Assembly: GCF_000003815.2 (NCBI RefSeq)
Contig: NC_049992.1
Span: 12,802,354 to 12,866,353, forward strand
Length of the DNA stretch: 64,000 bases
Reading direction: 5' to 3'
From: Branchiostoma floridae
Taxonomy: Eukaryota > Chordata > Leptocardii > Amphioxiformes > Branchiostomatidae
Shown here: positions 38,146 through 48,960 of the stretch, in pieces
How positions within the stretch are numbered: the stretch's first letter is position 1
Layout of the letters: each line of letters starts with the position of its first letter
The notes under the pieces: model-generated
Told to the model about the DNA's origin: nothing
The model's database searches: none
Seen by the model: only the letters and a program-made list of their open reading frames with translations
Translations under genes and position numbers: made by a program

Positions 38146-38350
38146 TACCTCCATGAAAAATGGAGGTATAGTTTTTGGTGTGTCTGTGTGTGTGTCTGTG
38201 TGTCTGTGTGTCTGTCTGTCTGTGTGTGTGTGTCCGCATATTTGTGGTCAGCATAACTTTAGAACCTCTGAATGGATTGTAATGATATTTGGTATGTGGG
38301 TAGGCATTTGGAAGACAAAGGTCAAGGTCGATTTTGGGCCCCTAGGATTT
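38146..38350 (+). repeat. dispersed repeat, plus-orientation copy
   Basis: ACCTCCATGAAAAATGGAGG (itself a palindrome) starts the element, followed by a (TG)n tract, CAGCATAACTTTAGAACCTC and GATATTTGGTATGTGGGTAG. Together with 37520-37800 it forms an inverted pair around the last exon of the tectonin pseudogene. Confidence 0.75.
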
Positions 38351-38764
38351 TTTTCTTCACATTTCTTAATAGAGGCCATAAAATTTACTTAATTTAGTTG
38401 TTAAAATCATTTTTAGACCATATATATGCCCTGGTATTACAACCTAATGACCTGAAATTTGGCCCAGATGGGCATTGGACAAACCAACTGATCTGGAATT
38501 TGGTATAGGGGTAGCTTTAGCGCTGGAAATGAAAACTGGTTTATAAAGACCAGTCTATTTTGCATAGATAGGGGATTTCTGGAAGAGTCCATTGTTGTAT
38601 GGGGATAACTTTTTTAAAAATCCCGTTTGGAGTAGGATGATGTTGTGGGACAGGTCAAGCTAGCATAGGAGCTGTAATCAAGTGAATTCGCCTCTTCGTG
38701 ATGGCGAAAGTGTACAAGCATACGTACATTCAATAGAGTTACGAATATTCTGTATTTTTATACC

Positions 38765-38985
38765 TCCTTTCCACTAGGACGGCGCTCTCACCGCGCCTAA
38801 AATTTAACATATCGCTCAACGAATTGTATCGAAAGGAAACGAATCTTGTTACACTTTGTGCGTTTTGTTGTCTTCTCAATCACACCTTTACGTTTTGTAC
38901 GATATACCCAGTATGAAAGTGAAGGTTACACATATCCTATGTACGTCGCGGTGAGAGCGCAGCATGATCGCCGTCCTAGTGTAAA
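38765..38985. mobile_element. MITE family 5 copy
   Basis: Ends CTTTCCACTAGGACGGCGCT and ATGATCGCCGTCCTAGTG. The core TGTGCGTTTTGTTGTCTTCT and GTTTTGTACGATATACCCAG matches 19916-20147. In intron 5 of the tectonin pseudogene. Confidence 0.85.
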
Positions 38986-39041
38986 GAGCAATTTAGGGGT
39001 CTCAAGACCAGATTCCTGCTGTGCGTCTTGAGACCACATCA

Positions 39042-39169
39042 GACGACGAGTCTGCGAGCTCTAAATTACGAGGAGGCATGACCATGATGCCGACGAAGAA
39101 ATGGCAGAGTTCTCCCCTTTCCGTCAGGGTCATGCCTCCTCGTAATTTAGAGCTCGCAGACTCGTCGTC
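39042..39169. mobile_element. perfect 42-bp inverted repeat with 44-bp loop
   Basis: The left arm 39042-39083 (GACGACGAGTCTGCGAGCTC...) is fully complementary to the right arm 39128-39169. No mismatch was seen over 42 bases, so the structure is young or maintained. The right edge resembles a sequence near 11245. Confidence 0.85.
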
Positions 39170-39509
39170 CGATCGATTTTCGCCTTATGTGAGGGGGGTA
39201 TGAAGTAGACAAACATACATGTAGATTGTATCATCAGTCTATACGCATAACAACGGTGGATTACCAACTTCAACATAAAAGTAAAAGCGCTGACCTTCCC
39301 TGATGAAGACGTCATTGTCGTCGTCCACTCCCCAGACAATGTTGTCTCCTGACGACACCTGTTTCAGTTCCTTCCCCTCGACGTAAACCCAGTCGGTGCC
39401 TGTAGAAGCCTCGTTCCCGTGCGTCCCCGCGCGGTAGAACACGTGGTTGGTCATGTTCACCCCCCACACACCCGCGGACCCAGTTGACACGAACTTCAGT
39501 CCCCAACTA

Positions 39510-40736
39510 AAGGCCCCCTCTCACTTGACGTGCGGCACGCTTGCGGCATTGCTGCGTTCGTTCACTGCGGCACTGTTGTGTTAATTTCGCCAATTTTGTC
39601 TTGCACTCACACTGACGTGCGGCACTGTTGCGTTTCTAGACTAAATGAACATGTTATTGACAATTGCAGCGTTGTCAATTCATTAAAAATCACTGTAAAA
39701 TGATGAGAATGCCCCAAAATGAGATTTATAATGAAAAAGATTTCCCTTATGATAATGAATTATATGATACATATGCTATAAATAACCTTGAAAGACTTTT
39801 ACTGTAAAGGAAATAACCCAAATGAACGGACACGAACCATATACCAGATTTGAATCGATGTGTACGTTTTGCACCATGTAACGTTATGTGTAATTATGTA
39901 TGTTTATATGTTTATTCACCAATTTTGCAAATCTTTCAAATGAAAATGCTTGATATTTCATACTTTTTTGTATGACGCGGAGTATTTTCATTGTCGACGG
40001 ATGGCTTGCCAGCCTATTGATGTCTAAGTCTATCATATTTGTAAAAAGTGAGAAAGATATGGCCCATCGGTCCGAATGACTGCAATTTTGTATTTTATCG
40101 GCAGCTGGCTACCAGCAATGATTGCAACGTTATAACGCAAACGCAAACTCGTTATCATCCAACATAAATAATTTCTATTTGAACGTTGTACGATAATCTT
40201 TTTCTCTATATCCGTAGGTTAATAGATAAACCAGTTACTTATTTTTTGTTTTCAAGTATAGAATCCATTAAATAAATCAAAAGATGTATTTTTTAGTTAA
40301 CTCTGAATACGGATACAAGGTAAGTTTTGTGGAATTCGCATTTTTTTTACTGGATCCAAAACCGCTGTAAAATTATTAGAAATGCATCTAAAATAGTTTT
40401 TCGGTAATAAAAGGATGTTTACTTTTGATTCTTGGTGTAAAATAGGCAAAATATATCCTTGATACTGTTTGGGGCATGGTGGCGGCACTGTGGGGGCACT
40501 GTTGCGGCACTGTTGCGGCACTGTTGCGGCACTGTTGCGGTACCGTTGCGGCATCTTGCCACTTGCGTTATTTTTAAACTTTTTAAAAAACGTTGCGCTT
40601 GCTTGCGGCACTTCTAGGTTTGCTTGCGGCGCCTCTAGGTTTGCTTGCGGCACCTCTAGGTTCCGTGGCGGTACATCTGCGTTTTCGAACGCAGCAATGC
40701 CGCAAGCGTGTCGCACGTCAAGTGAGAGGGGGCCTT
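39510..40736. mobile_element. 1.2-kb transposon inside a tectonin exon
   Basis: Terminal inverted repeats AAGGCCCCCTCTCACTTGAC with continued pairing through GTGCGGCACGCTTGCGGCAT for over 45 bases. It is flanked by TA on both sides (39508-39509, 40737-40738). The right part has a tandem TTGCGGCACTG array. No intact transposase frame. Subterminal GCGGCACTG and TCGTTCACTGCGGCACTGTT resemble MITE family 6. Confidence 0.92.
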
Positions 40737-40805
40737 TACGTACTGCCAGCGGGTACCTGTAGTTATCATATGCAAGTATAATCTCATCCGATCCAATCCG
40801 ACTCA

Positions 40806-41218
40806 ATTAGGATATGTGTAACCTTCTCTTTCACACTGGGTATATTATAGTCTCTACCAGACTCCGAATCGCTGGAAAAAATCGTAGAAATGGAACACTG
40901 AATAGAGGAGTAAGCCGACCAGAGGAATATAGCTAGGTAAGGAACAGCACGCGATCTCCGTAGGTCGCGTACTTTTCCCTGGCCGGCTCATTCCTCTGGC
41001 CGGCTTACTCCTCTATTTGTTCCATTTCTACGGTTTTCCAGCGACCCGGAGTCTGGTAGAGACTAGGTATATTATACAAAATGTAAAAGTGTGACCGAGA
41101 AGACAAGGTCAACAAAGTGTAAAAAGATTCGTTTCTTTTCTATACAATTCGTTGAGCGATATGTCAAATTTTAGGTCGCAGACAGAGCGCTGCGAGAGCG
41201 CCGTCCTGGTGGAAAGGG
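40806..41218 (-). mobile_element. MITE family 5 copy, interrupted
   Basis: In reverse orientation to 38765-38985: GGATATGTGTAACCTTC at the left, GAGCGCCGTCCTGGTGGAAA at the right. It is split by a second MITE (40848-41065) and its outer left end is missing. Confidence 0.8.
40848..41065. mobile_element. MITE family 7 (TAGTCTCTACCAGACTCC termini) nested in family 5
   Basis: Ends TAGTCTCTACCAGACTCC and GGAGTCTGGTAGAGACTA. Inner arms are GAATAGAGGAGTAAGCCG and CGGCTTACTCCTCTAT. It is flanked by the direct repeat GGTATATTA (40839-40847, 41066-41074). The nested position gives relative age. Confidence 0.92.
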
Positions 41219-41411
41219 GGTATCCTAAGCCTTAGTTTTCTAGCTTTGGTGTAAAAGTAATAGAGTTTACCATGTGTGGTACTCTTTGTAAAATGCAGTA
41301 AGGCCTATAAGAATAAAAAACGTTGTGTTTCCGATTTCAACCCTCAAGACTTAGGATCGGTATGTAGGGATGTTTTCTCTTTTATTCAGATTTTAGATGT
41401 TGCTGCTTAGC

Positions 41412-41630
41412 TGGTTAGGCTAAGGCTAACGTCACATTTCCAAACCGGTGCCCGGCCGGGCTATTTGTGGAAACGAAAAAAGATAGAAAGGTATAGACGG
41501 ATAATGCCCACGATTAACGATTCTTCTCTTTACGTCTTACGTGTAGTGAAACTAGTGTCTTTATAACTAATTTTGGCTCCCGAAAGCTGCCCGAACGGGT
41601 CCCGGCTTGACGTAGGCTTAACACTTGAAA
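41412..41630. mobile_element. MITE family 4 (CATTTCCAAACCGG termini)
   Basis: Left GTCACATTTCCAAACCGGTG then CCCGGCCGGGC; right GAACGGGTCCCGGCTTGACG. The interior has ATGCCCACGATTA. Copies in the intact gene are at 50935-51135 and 52018-52217. Confidence 0.72.
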
Positions 41631-41915
41631 CCCCCGAAGCCGAAGGATGGCGCAGCGCGACTTGGATACGTTTTACCAAGGAGGTTGATTTGTAACCTCC
41701 TTGGTTTTACTCCAAATACAGGGGACCTAAGGGATTTCTTTTGCTTTTGAAATAAGGAGAACATTTTGGAAAACAATGTTTACATCACTCAGCGAAGATT
41801 TCATAGTCCCTGGCCAGTGGTTGACATAAAACATTCAGGTCACTCTCGAGAGACCTAGGAGTGTGTAACGATAAAATAAGATTTCGCCATGAATCGAGAA
41901 ATACCTCTTTTAAGC

Positions 41916-42197
41916 TAAGGGCACAACCCGCCGTACGTGCAAATACGTACTGTCTACGTGCCAAAACGTGGGCAATCTTTTGGGATCCGTAAGTACCGCC
42001 TCCGTACGAACTCGTAGGAAATTCGACGGATTTTGGAGCACACACGCCGTAGAACTTTGTGTGCCATCGGGCTGCGGATTCGCCCACCGTACGTGCCTGA
42101 ACAGCCTGAACGTTTTCAGAAAAAAATGGCGGACGTGGCCATGGCCTCCCAAAAAAAACGTACGGACAAATTGAACGCACGCCGGGTTGTGCCCTTA
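41916..42197. mobile_element. MITE family 3 copy, 30 bp from a pseudogene exon
   Basis: Ends TAAGGGCACAACCCGCCGTA and GCCGGGTTGTGCCCTTA. The paralogous intron of the intact tectonin gene (around 51425-51440) has ACAACATTTAAAAGAGG uninterrupted, whereas here that sequence is split with TTAAAA on both sides. This is a directly visible empty site. Confidence 0.93.
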
Positions 42198-42769
42198 GTT
42201 TTAAATGTTGTCAGGCGACTGGATTACCTATAAGTGTATCTGCTGTGATCCCCAACCGAAGAAAAGTGGAGCCATGATGATTGACGCCCCAAACTGAATA
42301 TGCGGTAGAGCTGACGTCTATCTGGCCATTCCTCCAAAATGTCGGTACCAGGTTGTTCCAGTGGGGTTACTGGCATTTGTACCTGATTGGGAACACATGA
42401 TCGAAGTCAATTCAGGGTGTCCTGTTGACTTTCCTTGGTACTGCAGCAGAATATTGGCTCTGAATATGATAATCAGAAGTGCCTGTAGCATTTTTATTTA
42501 TGTATATGAATGGGTTTTATAAAATAAAAAAATCAGCCCTAGCGCTGAATTAAATGCTCTTTTACCTTGGATGAAAGGTAACGTTACATTGACAAGGCGA
42601 ACATATTTAACTGTTTAAAATCACAGAAGAATATATACAAACAGTAAAAGATCCGGTTACAATGTGCTATTCAAAAGTTGGACAAGGTAAGGACATGGGC
42701 TTTTAGAGTATCGTACAGTGCGGACTGGCAACTGGTCAAGTTTTTTGCTCTTGTTTCCGGACTGGTCCA

Positions 42770-43246
42770 TTTCGCAACAAAAATCTCTTTTTTGGAGTAT
42801 TCGACTCCCAATGGCGTTTTAAACTAACTGCCTATTAAAAAAGAAGTATACATGTGCACTATTGACTGTAAAGCTTGATAGAAATGACTATAGACTGTAC
42901 TCTACTTTGCTCTTGTTATTTTCCTAGACCGGTAAGACCCGAAGCGCGTGAATGCGTGATCATATAATCATATTTTCCAATAGGTCCAACATCCGGTCCA
43001 CCGAATTTTTTTCAGGTCCGGTTTTTCTGGGCCGGTCCAATAAGGAAAACCGGTTTTATACCGGTACACCGTACCGGTACCCACCCCTAGTACATACATT
43101 GGTTTCCACGGCTGTGGGGAGAGATACGTGGCAGTGTTTTCAGTATCGTCCATTCACAAGTTTTCACATACTAAATCAGGTCCAGGTTCAGCTCTGTACC
43201 TGAACCGGACCTGGACGTGAATTTTCTGTACCGGTACCGCCCCTAG
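42770..43246. mobile_element. rearranged hAT-like MITE related to 27512-27944
   Basis: TGGTCCATTTCGCAACAAA, then AACATCCGGTCCACCGAATT and GGTTTTATACCGGTACACCG follow the order of the 27512 element. A separate end AATTTTCTGTACCGGTACCG then CCCCTAG follows in inverted orientation. It is probably two fused or nested copies. Confidence 0.7.
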
Positions 43247-44248
43247 TCTGTATTGTTCAGACTTGTACAGGTTCTGTGCAAATTTCAAACACAGCGTGAC
43301 ACGTCAGTCCTCGTGTGTTTGGCAAAATACCCCCACCATGCCCCGAAAGTACCGTGAACGGATGCCAAAGTCGCCCGAAATTTGCCTACAGCTATCCATT
43401 TATTCTTTTTTTTTCTGTTTAAATTACTACTTAACAATGGGCTACAAACTGCTACCGAAGACTACTGCGTGTCCACCGGTCAACTCATACCACAAACAGT
43501 GACGTCATGTAGCGTATTGATACCCTGGTAGGTCCATGTCCAAGTTTCCTCTCACTTGCTCTTGCAGCATGGTTTGGCCATGATACAACTTACAAGAGCA
43601 AAGGGCACTTTGACTAGTGACTTGAAAGAATAGTCGGGACATACAGTCCACCATCTGGCAACCTTGGCTGAAGACAGACGAAGGTGGACAACTTATGTTG
43701 ATAGCATTGCTGCCCCTATTACCGGTGAGGCTATGGGACCGGTGAGGTGAGGTGACAAACTGCCTTGTATTGTCACACTCCTGCGGTCATGCTCCACGTG
43801 TCAATTATGATTAAACATTCTTCTTTAGGATTGCTTTCCAACCGGGTCAACAGGCGTCAGTAAAGAGAGGTCAAGGACAACATTAGATTACCCTGGTCGG
43901 TCCCACGCCTTAATTAGCTATGGCCTCCTGCTGATTATTTTCAGTTGTTGGCATGTTAGTCCAAGGTCAGAGTGCTTATTTATCTTTTGATGCAATTGAC
44001 TGAGTAAACATGGTGTGTATACATTGTATGTTGAGTGACCACAGAAATCAACAAATATCTTTTTGGTGCGTTTTTATAATTAAAAAATGATTTTTGATAA
44101 ATTGATGACGCTGCAATCAGTCCAATAACCTTTCCATCTGTGCTTGAAACGTCGCGGCAAATGTGCCCTATGCAAGTGTGAGTGCAAGGGAAAATTGGCG
44201 AAAATAACACAACGGTGTCGTAGTGAACAAACCTAACCGTACCCTTAA

Positions 44249-44494
44249 GGTGGACTCTCACTGCACTTGGGACACCGGTGCGGCACTGCGGGGTTCGTAG
44301 TTGACTCAACGAATTTTAGAGATAAAGAACGATTTTTGTTTTTACGTTTTGTGTATTTTGTTGTCTTCTAAGTCATACTTTTACGTATTACGCAATATCT
44401 AAATTATCAAAAATCGCGAAAATAATAAAACAGTGCTGCAGTGAACGAACCCCGCAGTGCCGCATCGGTACCCCAAGTGCAATGAGAGTCCGCC
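44249..44494. mobile_element. MITE family 6 copy
   Basis: Ends GGTGGACTCTCACTGCACTT and AATGAGAGTCCGCC. Inner arms are GCGGCACTGCGGGGTTCGTA and CGAACCCCGCAGTGCCGCAT. The core contains TTGTTGTCTTCTAAGTCATA. In intron 3 of the tectonin pseudogene. Confidence 0.88.
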
Positions 44495-46579
44495 TTTAAG
44501 GAGCACTCTCCCTGACAGGGTTGACTCTTGCGGCAATGACTTGCGATTGATATCGTCAGACATTTCTGCGAGAGTCAACCCTGTGTGTGGGGGGGGGGGG
44601 GTGCCTAGGTGCTGCAGTCCAGCAATTCAAACACAGACAGGCAAAGACAGACAAATACACAGACAAACCCAAAAGTACTTGGAGTGAAGAAATGATACTG
44701 ACCAAGTCTCGTGTAGATGGTGCTATCGGTTCCAATGCCCCAGACAGCGTGTCCCGACGCGACATTCTTCATCTGCCCCTCGACGTTCACCCAGTCGGTG
44801 CCCGAAGACGCTTCATTCTCGAACGTTCCCGAGCGATAAAAGGTGGCGTTGTTGTGGTCCACTCCCCAGACTCCCTTGGACCCCACCGACACGTACTTCA
44901 TCGAACCGTCAATGGGCTTCCACCTTGGTGCTGAAAAGGACACCAAAATGAGATGGGAATTCGAAGGCGAATAAAAAAAAAATATCTGTAATAGTAACAA
45001 TGTCGAACTCTAGCTATAATTACCTCCGTGAAAAGGAGGTATTGTAGTGACTGTTTGTTTGTCCCGGTGATGGCTGATCGCAAGATAACTATAGAACGCC
45101 TGGATGGATTGTTTCGAAACTAGATGTACGTGGGCAAGTATTTATCATATATAAGACAACGGAATGCTATGGATTATTGGCCCCTGGCGACTTGTTATGT
45201 CACAGAAGCCGAAGTTCCGATTTCGTGTCATGGACATGCTATGGATATGGTTTAGGGAGAGGAAGGGAGAGGACATCGTGTGGGTTTTGGCCCCCAGTAT
45301 TGTGGGGTGGATGTAGGGGACAAATTTGTTGCCAGAGTTTGACGAAAAGCAACTCATGATCAAGAAGGGTTTGGCAGATCGTCGCGATTGTTGGTATGTT
45401 CATAGCTTAAGTAGTGATTTACATAATGATATATGCTTCTCATACAAATCAGCATAATTGTTTAGGAACGTTTACTTGTTTTTTACTTGTAAATCTTACC
45501 TGCCTGCATTACTGTGACGAGCAAATCCTGGTTGTTTGTTAAACTTGCATTCAGTTGATGTGCCTTCGCCATCGCTTGTTCTATCAGGCCTATGGTATCA
45601 ATATGGTATTAATAATCTTTATTGCATCATATTACCCGGAGAGCTATACATGCACACATGACCAAATGGGGCCTGATTCATGTGCGTTAATGAAGATATC
45701 AAAGCCTAGAAAGTTCAAACATTATACACTAGTTTACTAGGTACCATTACACAATAAACTATGTACTGACATACTATATATTATACAATAAGATCAGAAC
45801 CTGTTAGAAATAAGAAGACTTATGTTATGGGTCAAATAATCTATTTGTACCTACACATTCATGAAAATCAATGAAATACTAACTGTTTATCTGGGCAGCT
45901 TCCTGAGAGGTCATTCCGAACGCCTCCTCACCGAACCATAGCGTCACAACACACAGCAGAATGACGGCTTTCACCGCATGCAAGTTCCCCATGTTGACTG
46001 CAATACAGCTAGGGAGAATTAGAAATGTAACATAGAAATATTCTAAGTTTGTCAAAGATTGTATCACCAGAATTCTACCATTATAACTTTCTGACAAAGT
46101 TGCTATGTACCAGTCTAAATACATAATCATTTATTCTGAAGAATCGAGAAAACACAACTTAACATATTGATATAGGATTTTGTCTTTCATTATTAAGTAG
46201 GAATTTAAATCTGAAAAAAACACAGTGGCATGGACACTGTCTAATCTAAAGATGACTTACATGTTTTCAGAAGGACCGTTCTCGACAGAATTCTCTCCGT
46301 GTGACAGGAGAACTTGCTTCTATCTGACAGTATGGTCTTCTTACAGTCACATGTTACATGTTATCGTAATAAAATTTCCAAATGGTGTTTTAACATGAGA
46401 ACGGTAATGACGTCACTCAGCTTTAGGCTGAGATGCCAACAATTGAAGATAATCATCAGAAGGCCATAGCCATTAAGACGTGGGATAACTATGCAATGGA
46501 CGGGACCGACCAGGGTAATCTAATGCAGTTGTCCTTGACCTCACTTTACTGACACTTTTGACTGAGTTGGGAAGTAATC

Positions 46580-48340
46580 TTAAAAAGATTATGTCTAACC
46601 GTAGTTGACAGGTGGAGCATGACCAGAGGAGAGTTAAGTACTGTGATATAATTATGAGACAGTTTGCAGCTTATTGTTCAGTAGTTAAGGGAAAAGAATA
46701 ATTGGCTCTCCTTTGGTGCCAAAGCGACCGCAAACAACAGGGTTACATAACAAAACCTCGCTGAAGAGTTTGATAGAATACCAAAACCTGTTAGAGTCAA
46801 TTCCAAGTCACCAAGATGGTTTTGAAATAGTATTTGTAATAAGTTTGAACTATTTTGAGTAAAAGAACATTTCAGTCACTAAAGTTCGAAATTGTTCAAA
46901 CATTTCAAAATGAAAGTTTAAACATGTTTGAACCTTTTTATATTTGTTGGAACATTTGGGAAAGTAATGATATAATTATCTCTTTATTTAGAACAATTTT
47001 CAAACATCAATGTGTTTTTGTTATTGTTCCAACATGTTCCAACATTTTGGGTCATTTTTTCCCTCCATAAAAACTTTTATTGGCCCCATAAACAAAACTG
47101 CTAAGCTTGGTCCTTTGTTTGGCTCTTGTATTTTTAGATTTTCTTTAGTATATACTGGTGAGTCTTTTGTGAGAAGGTGGCAGACACACATAATTTCCTG
47201 CACTTGGCAGGGATGTGTGAATTGCCCTCTTCCCAGCCCACTGACCCAGTTTCATCATATTGTTTCCATGTTCGAACATGTGATCACAAATGATGCATCT
47301 ATGTTGGAACAGTTTAGAAACTAACTAACTAATGTATTTGATGTTAGAAATGTTTCTAACATGTTTGAATACTATAGAAATATTTAGAACGTCACATAGA
47401 TGTTACAAATAGTTCTAAACAGTTACTTATCACAGTTAAATTGTTACAAAGATTTCCAAAATGTTAGAACAAAAGGCAAGAAACACCCTCTCGGTAACAT
47501 GGAATCGACTCTATGAAGAGTTGCAATCTTGCCTTTGACTATGTATCCTGCGTAAAATATTAATGTTCAGAGTTTTCATCATTAAGCACTTATATATTTG
47601 CGTCACCACTCGAACACAAAAAAATTCTCTCGTACATGATCATATTAGATATACATGTATATATATAGTAAGTTACATAATTCCAAAACGTATGGGCCCG
47701 ACGGCCTGCAAGTTAATAAGTGTTCTATCAGCGGCAGGCAACCAGCGATGATTACATTGCTTGTAACGCAAAGTCAAATTAGCAAACGTTATCACCCAAC
47801 CTAAAATTATTTCTTTTTTCAACGTTGTACGATAATGTGTTTCTCCACATCTGTAGATTTAAGAATCGATAGACCAGTTACTTATATAGTGTTTTCAAGT
47901 TTAGAATACTGAGCTATTTCCCATCAAATAAATAAAAAGTAGACATTTTAAAGTTAGTCTGAATACGGATACAGGTTAACTTTTGTGAAAATGCCAGTGT
48001 TGTAACTGAATCAAAAACCGCAGTAAAATGATCAGAATTGCATCCAAAATAACTTTTCAGCGATAAAAGGATATTTACCAATGATACTTAAAATAGGCAA
48101 AATATAATATTGATACTGTTGATATGTTGCAGTTAGGATAAACTTCAACTAGTTCTCTTTACAGAATATCAATACACAGCTAGGATATTAATATAAAACC
48201 TTCTCCAACAAGATTTCTCCAGTGTCACTGACCAAGGTCCCTGTACTGACGAAAAACAACGGATGTTGTTTGAAACCCCTGACCGTTTCCAACAACATAT
48301 CCAGTTGCTTGAGTAACTGTTTATTTGGCGCTTCTGTAAG
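46580..48340. other. spacer between the divergent tectonin promoters
   Basis: The inverted similarity of the two gene arms ends near 46580 and 48340, so this stretch is the centre of the inverted duplication. At 46850-47480 it is packed with imperfect palindromes of the type GAACATGTTC / TTCCAACATG / TTGGAAC. No gene recognised. Confidence 0.6.
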
Positions 48341-48570
48341 ATTACTTTCCAACCAGGTCACAAAGCTTCAGTGAAGAGAGGTCAAGATCAACATTAGATT
48401 ACCCTGGTCGGTCCTGTTCCTTACAAAGTTGTCCAGGCCTTGATTAGCTATGGCCTCCCGCTGAATATCTTCAATTGTTCAGCGACATGTTAAACTATAC
48501 CTGAATGACGTCGTTACCGTTCTCGTGTACGTGTTAAAACATCATTTGGAAATTTCATTACCATAACATG

Positions 48571-48579
48571 TATATAAAG
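48571..48579 (+). promoter_or_regulatory. TATA box of the intact tectonin gene
   Basis: TATATAAAG about 30 bases before a leader exon that ends at 48670 (AACAT/GTAAGT donor). The leader contains CAGATAGAAGCAAGTTCTCC, which is conserved in the inverted copy near 46320. The leader intron ends at 48944 or 48955, just before the ATG at 48961. Confidence 0.7.
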
Positions 48580-48960
48580 ACTGCAAGAAGACCGGACTGT
48601 CAGATAGAAGCAAGTTCTCCTACCACACGCACGGGGAAAATTCTGTGGACAAAGGTCCTTCTGAAAACATGTAAGTCATCTTTAGATTTCTTATCAGACA
48701 ATCTTTATGCCACTTTCTTTTAGATTTGATATCTAACTAATAATTTAATGATAAATAACTAAATCCTATTCATATGTAAAGTTCTGTTTTCTCCATTCTT
48801 TAGAAAATTCATGTATATGTATTTGGATTGGTATATAACAACTTTGTCAGAAATTGTAATGGTAGAATTCCGCGAACTCTGGCAAAGTGATATCATTTTT
48901 GATAAATCTAGAATATTTCTATGTTACATTTCTAATTCTCCCAGCTGTATTGCAGTCAAC

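Larger units (their letters stand above)
37836..46345 (-). pseudogene. tectonin-repeat lectin pseudogene (inverted copy)
   Basis: Minus-strand counterpart of the intact gene at 48961-53382. A 5' UTR exon ends at 46261 (ACAT/GTAAGT). Coding exons: 45992-45884 (signal peptide MGNLHAVKAVILLCVV), 45589-45500, 44930-44703, 42382-42228, 40756-40737 plus 39507-39295 (one exon split by a transposon), 37974-37836. Intron phases match the intact copy exon for exon. Lesions: exon 4 is 155 instead of 156 bases (one base lost near GGAATGGCCAGATAG, giving an in-frame stop); exon 5 is interrupted by the 1227-bp element at 39510-40736 and is one base short even without it; exon 6 lacks ten bases after GATGGAGCAA. 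The first three exons are still intact and very similar, so the loss is recent. A truncated signal-peptide/two-blade product remains possible. Confidence 0.88.
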
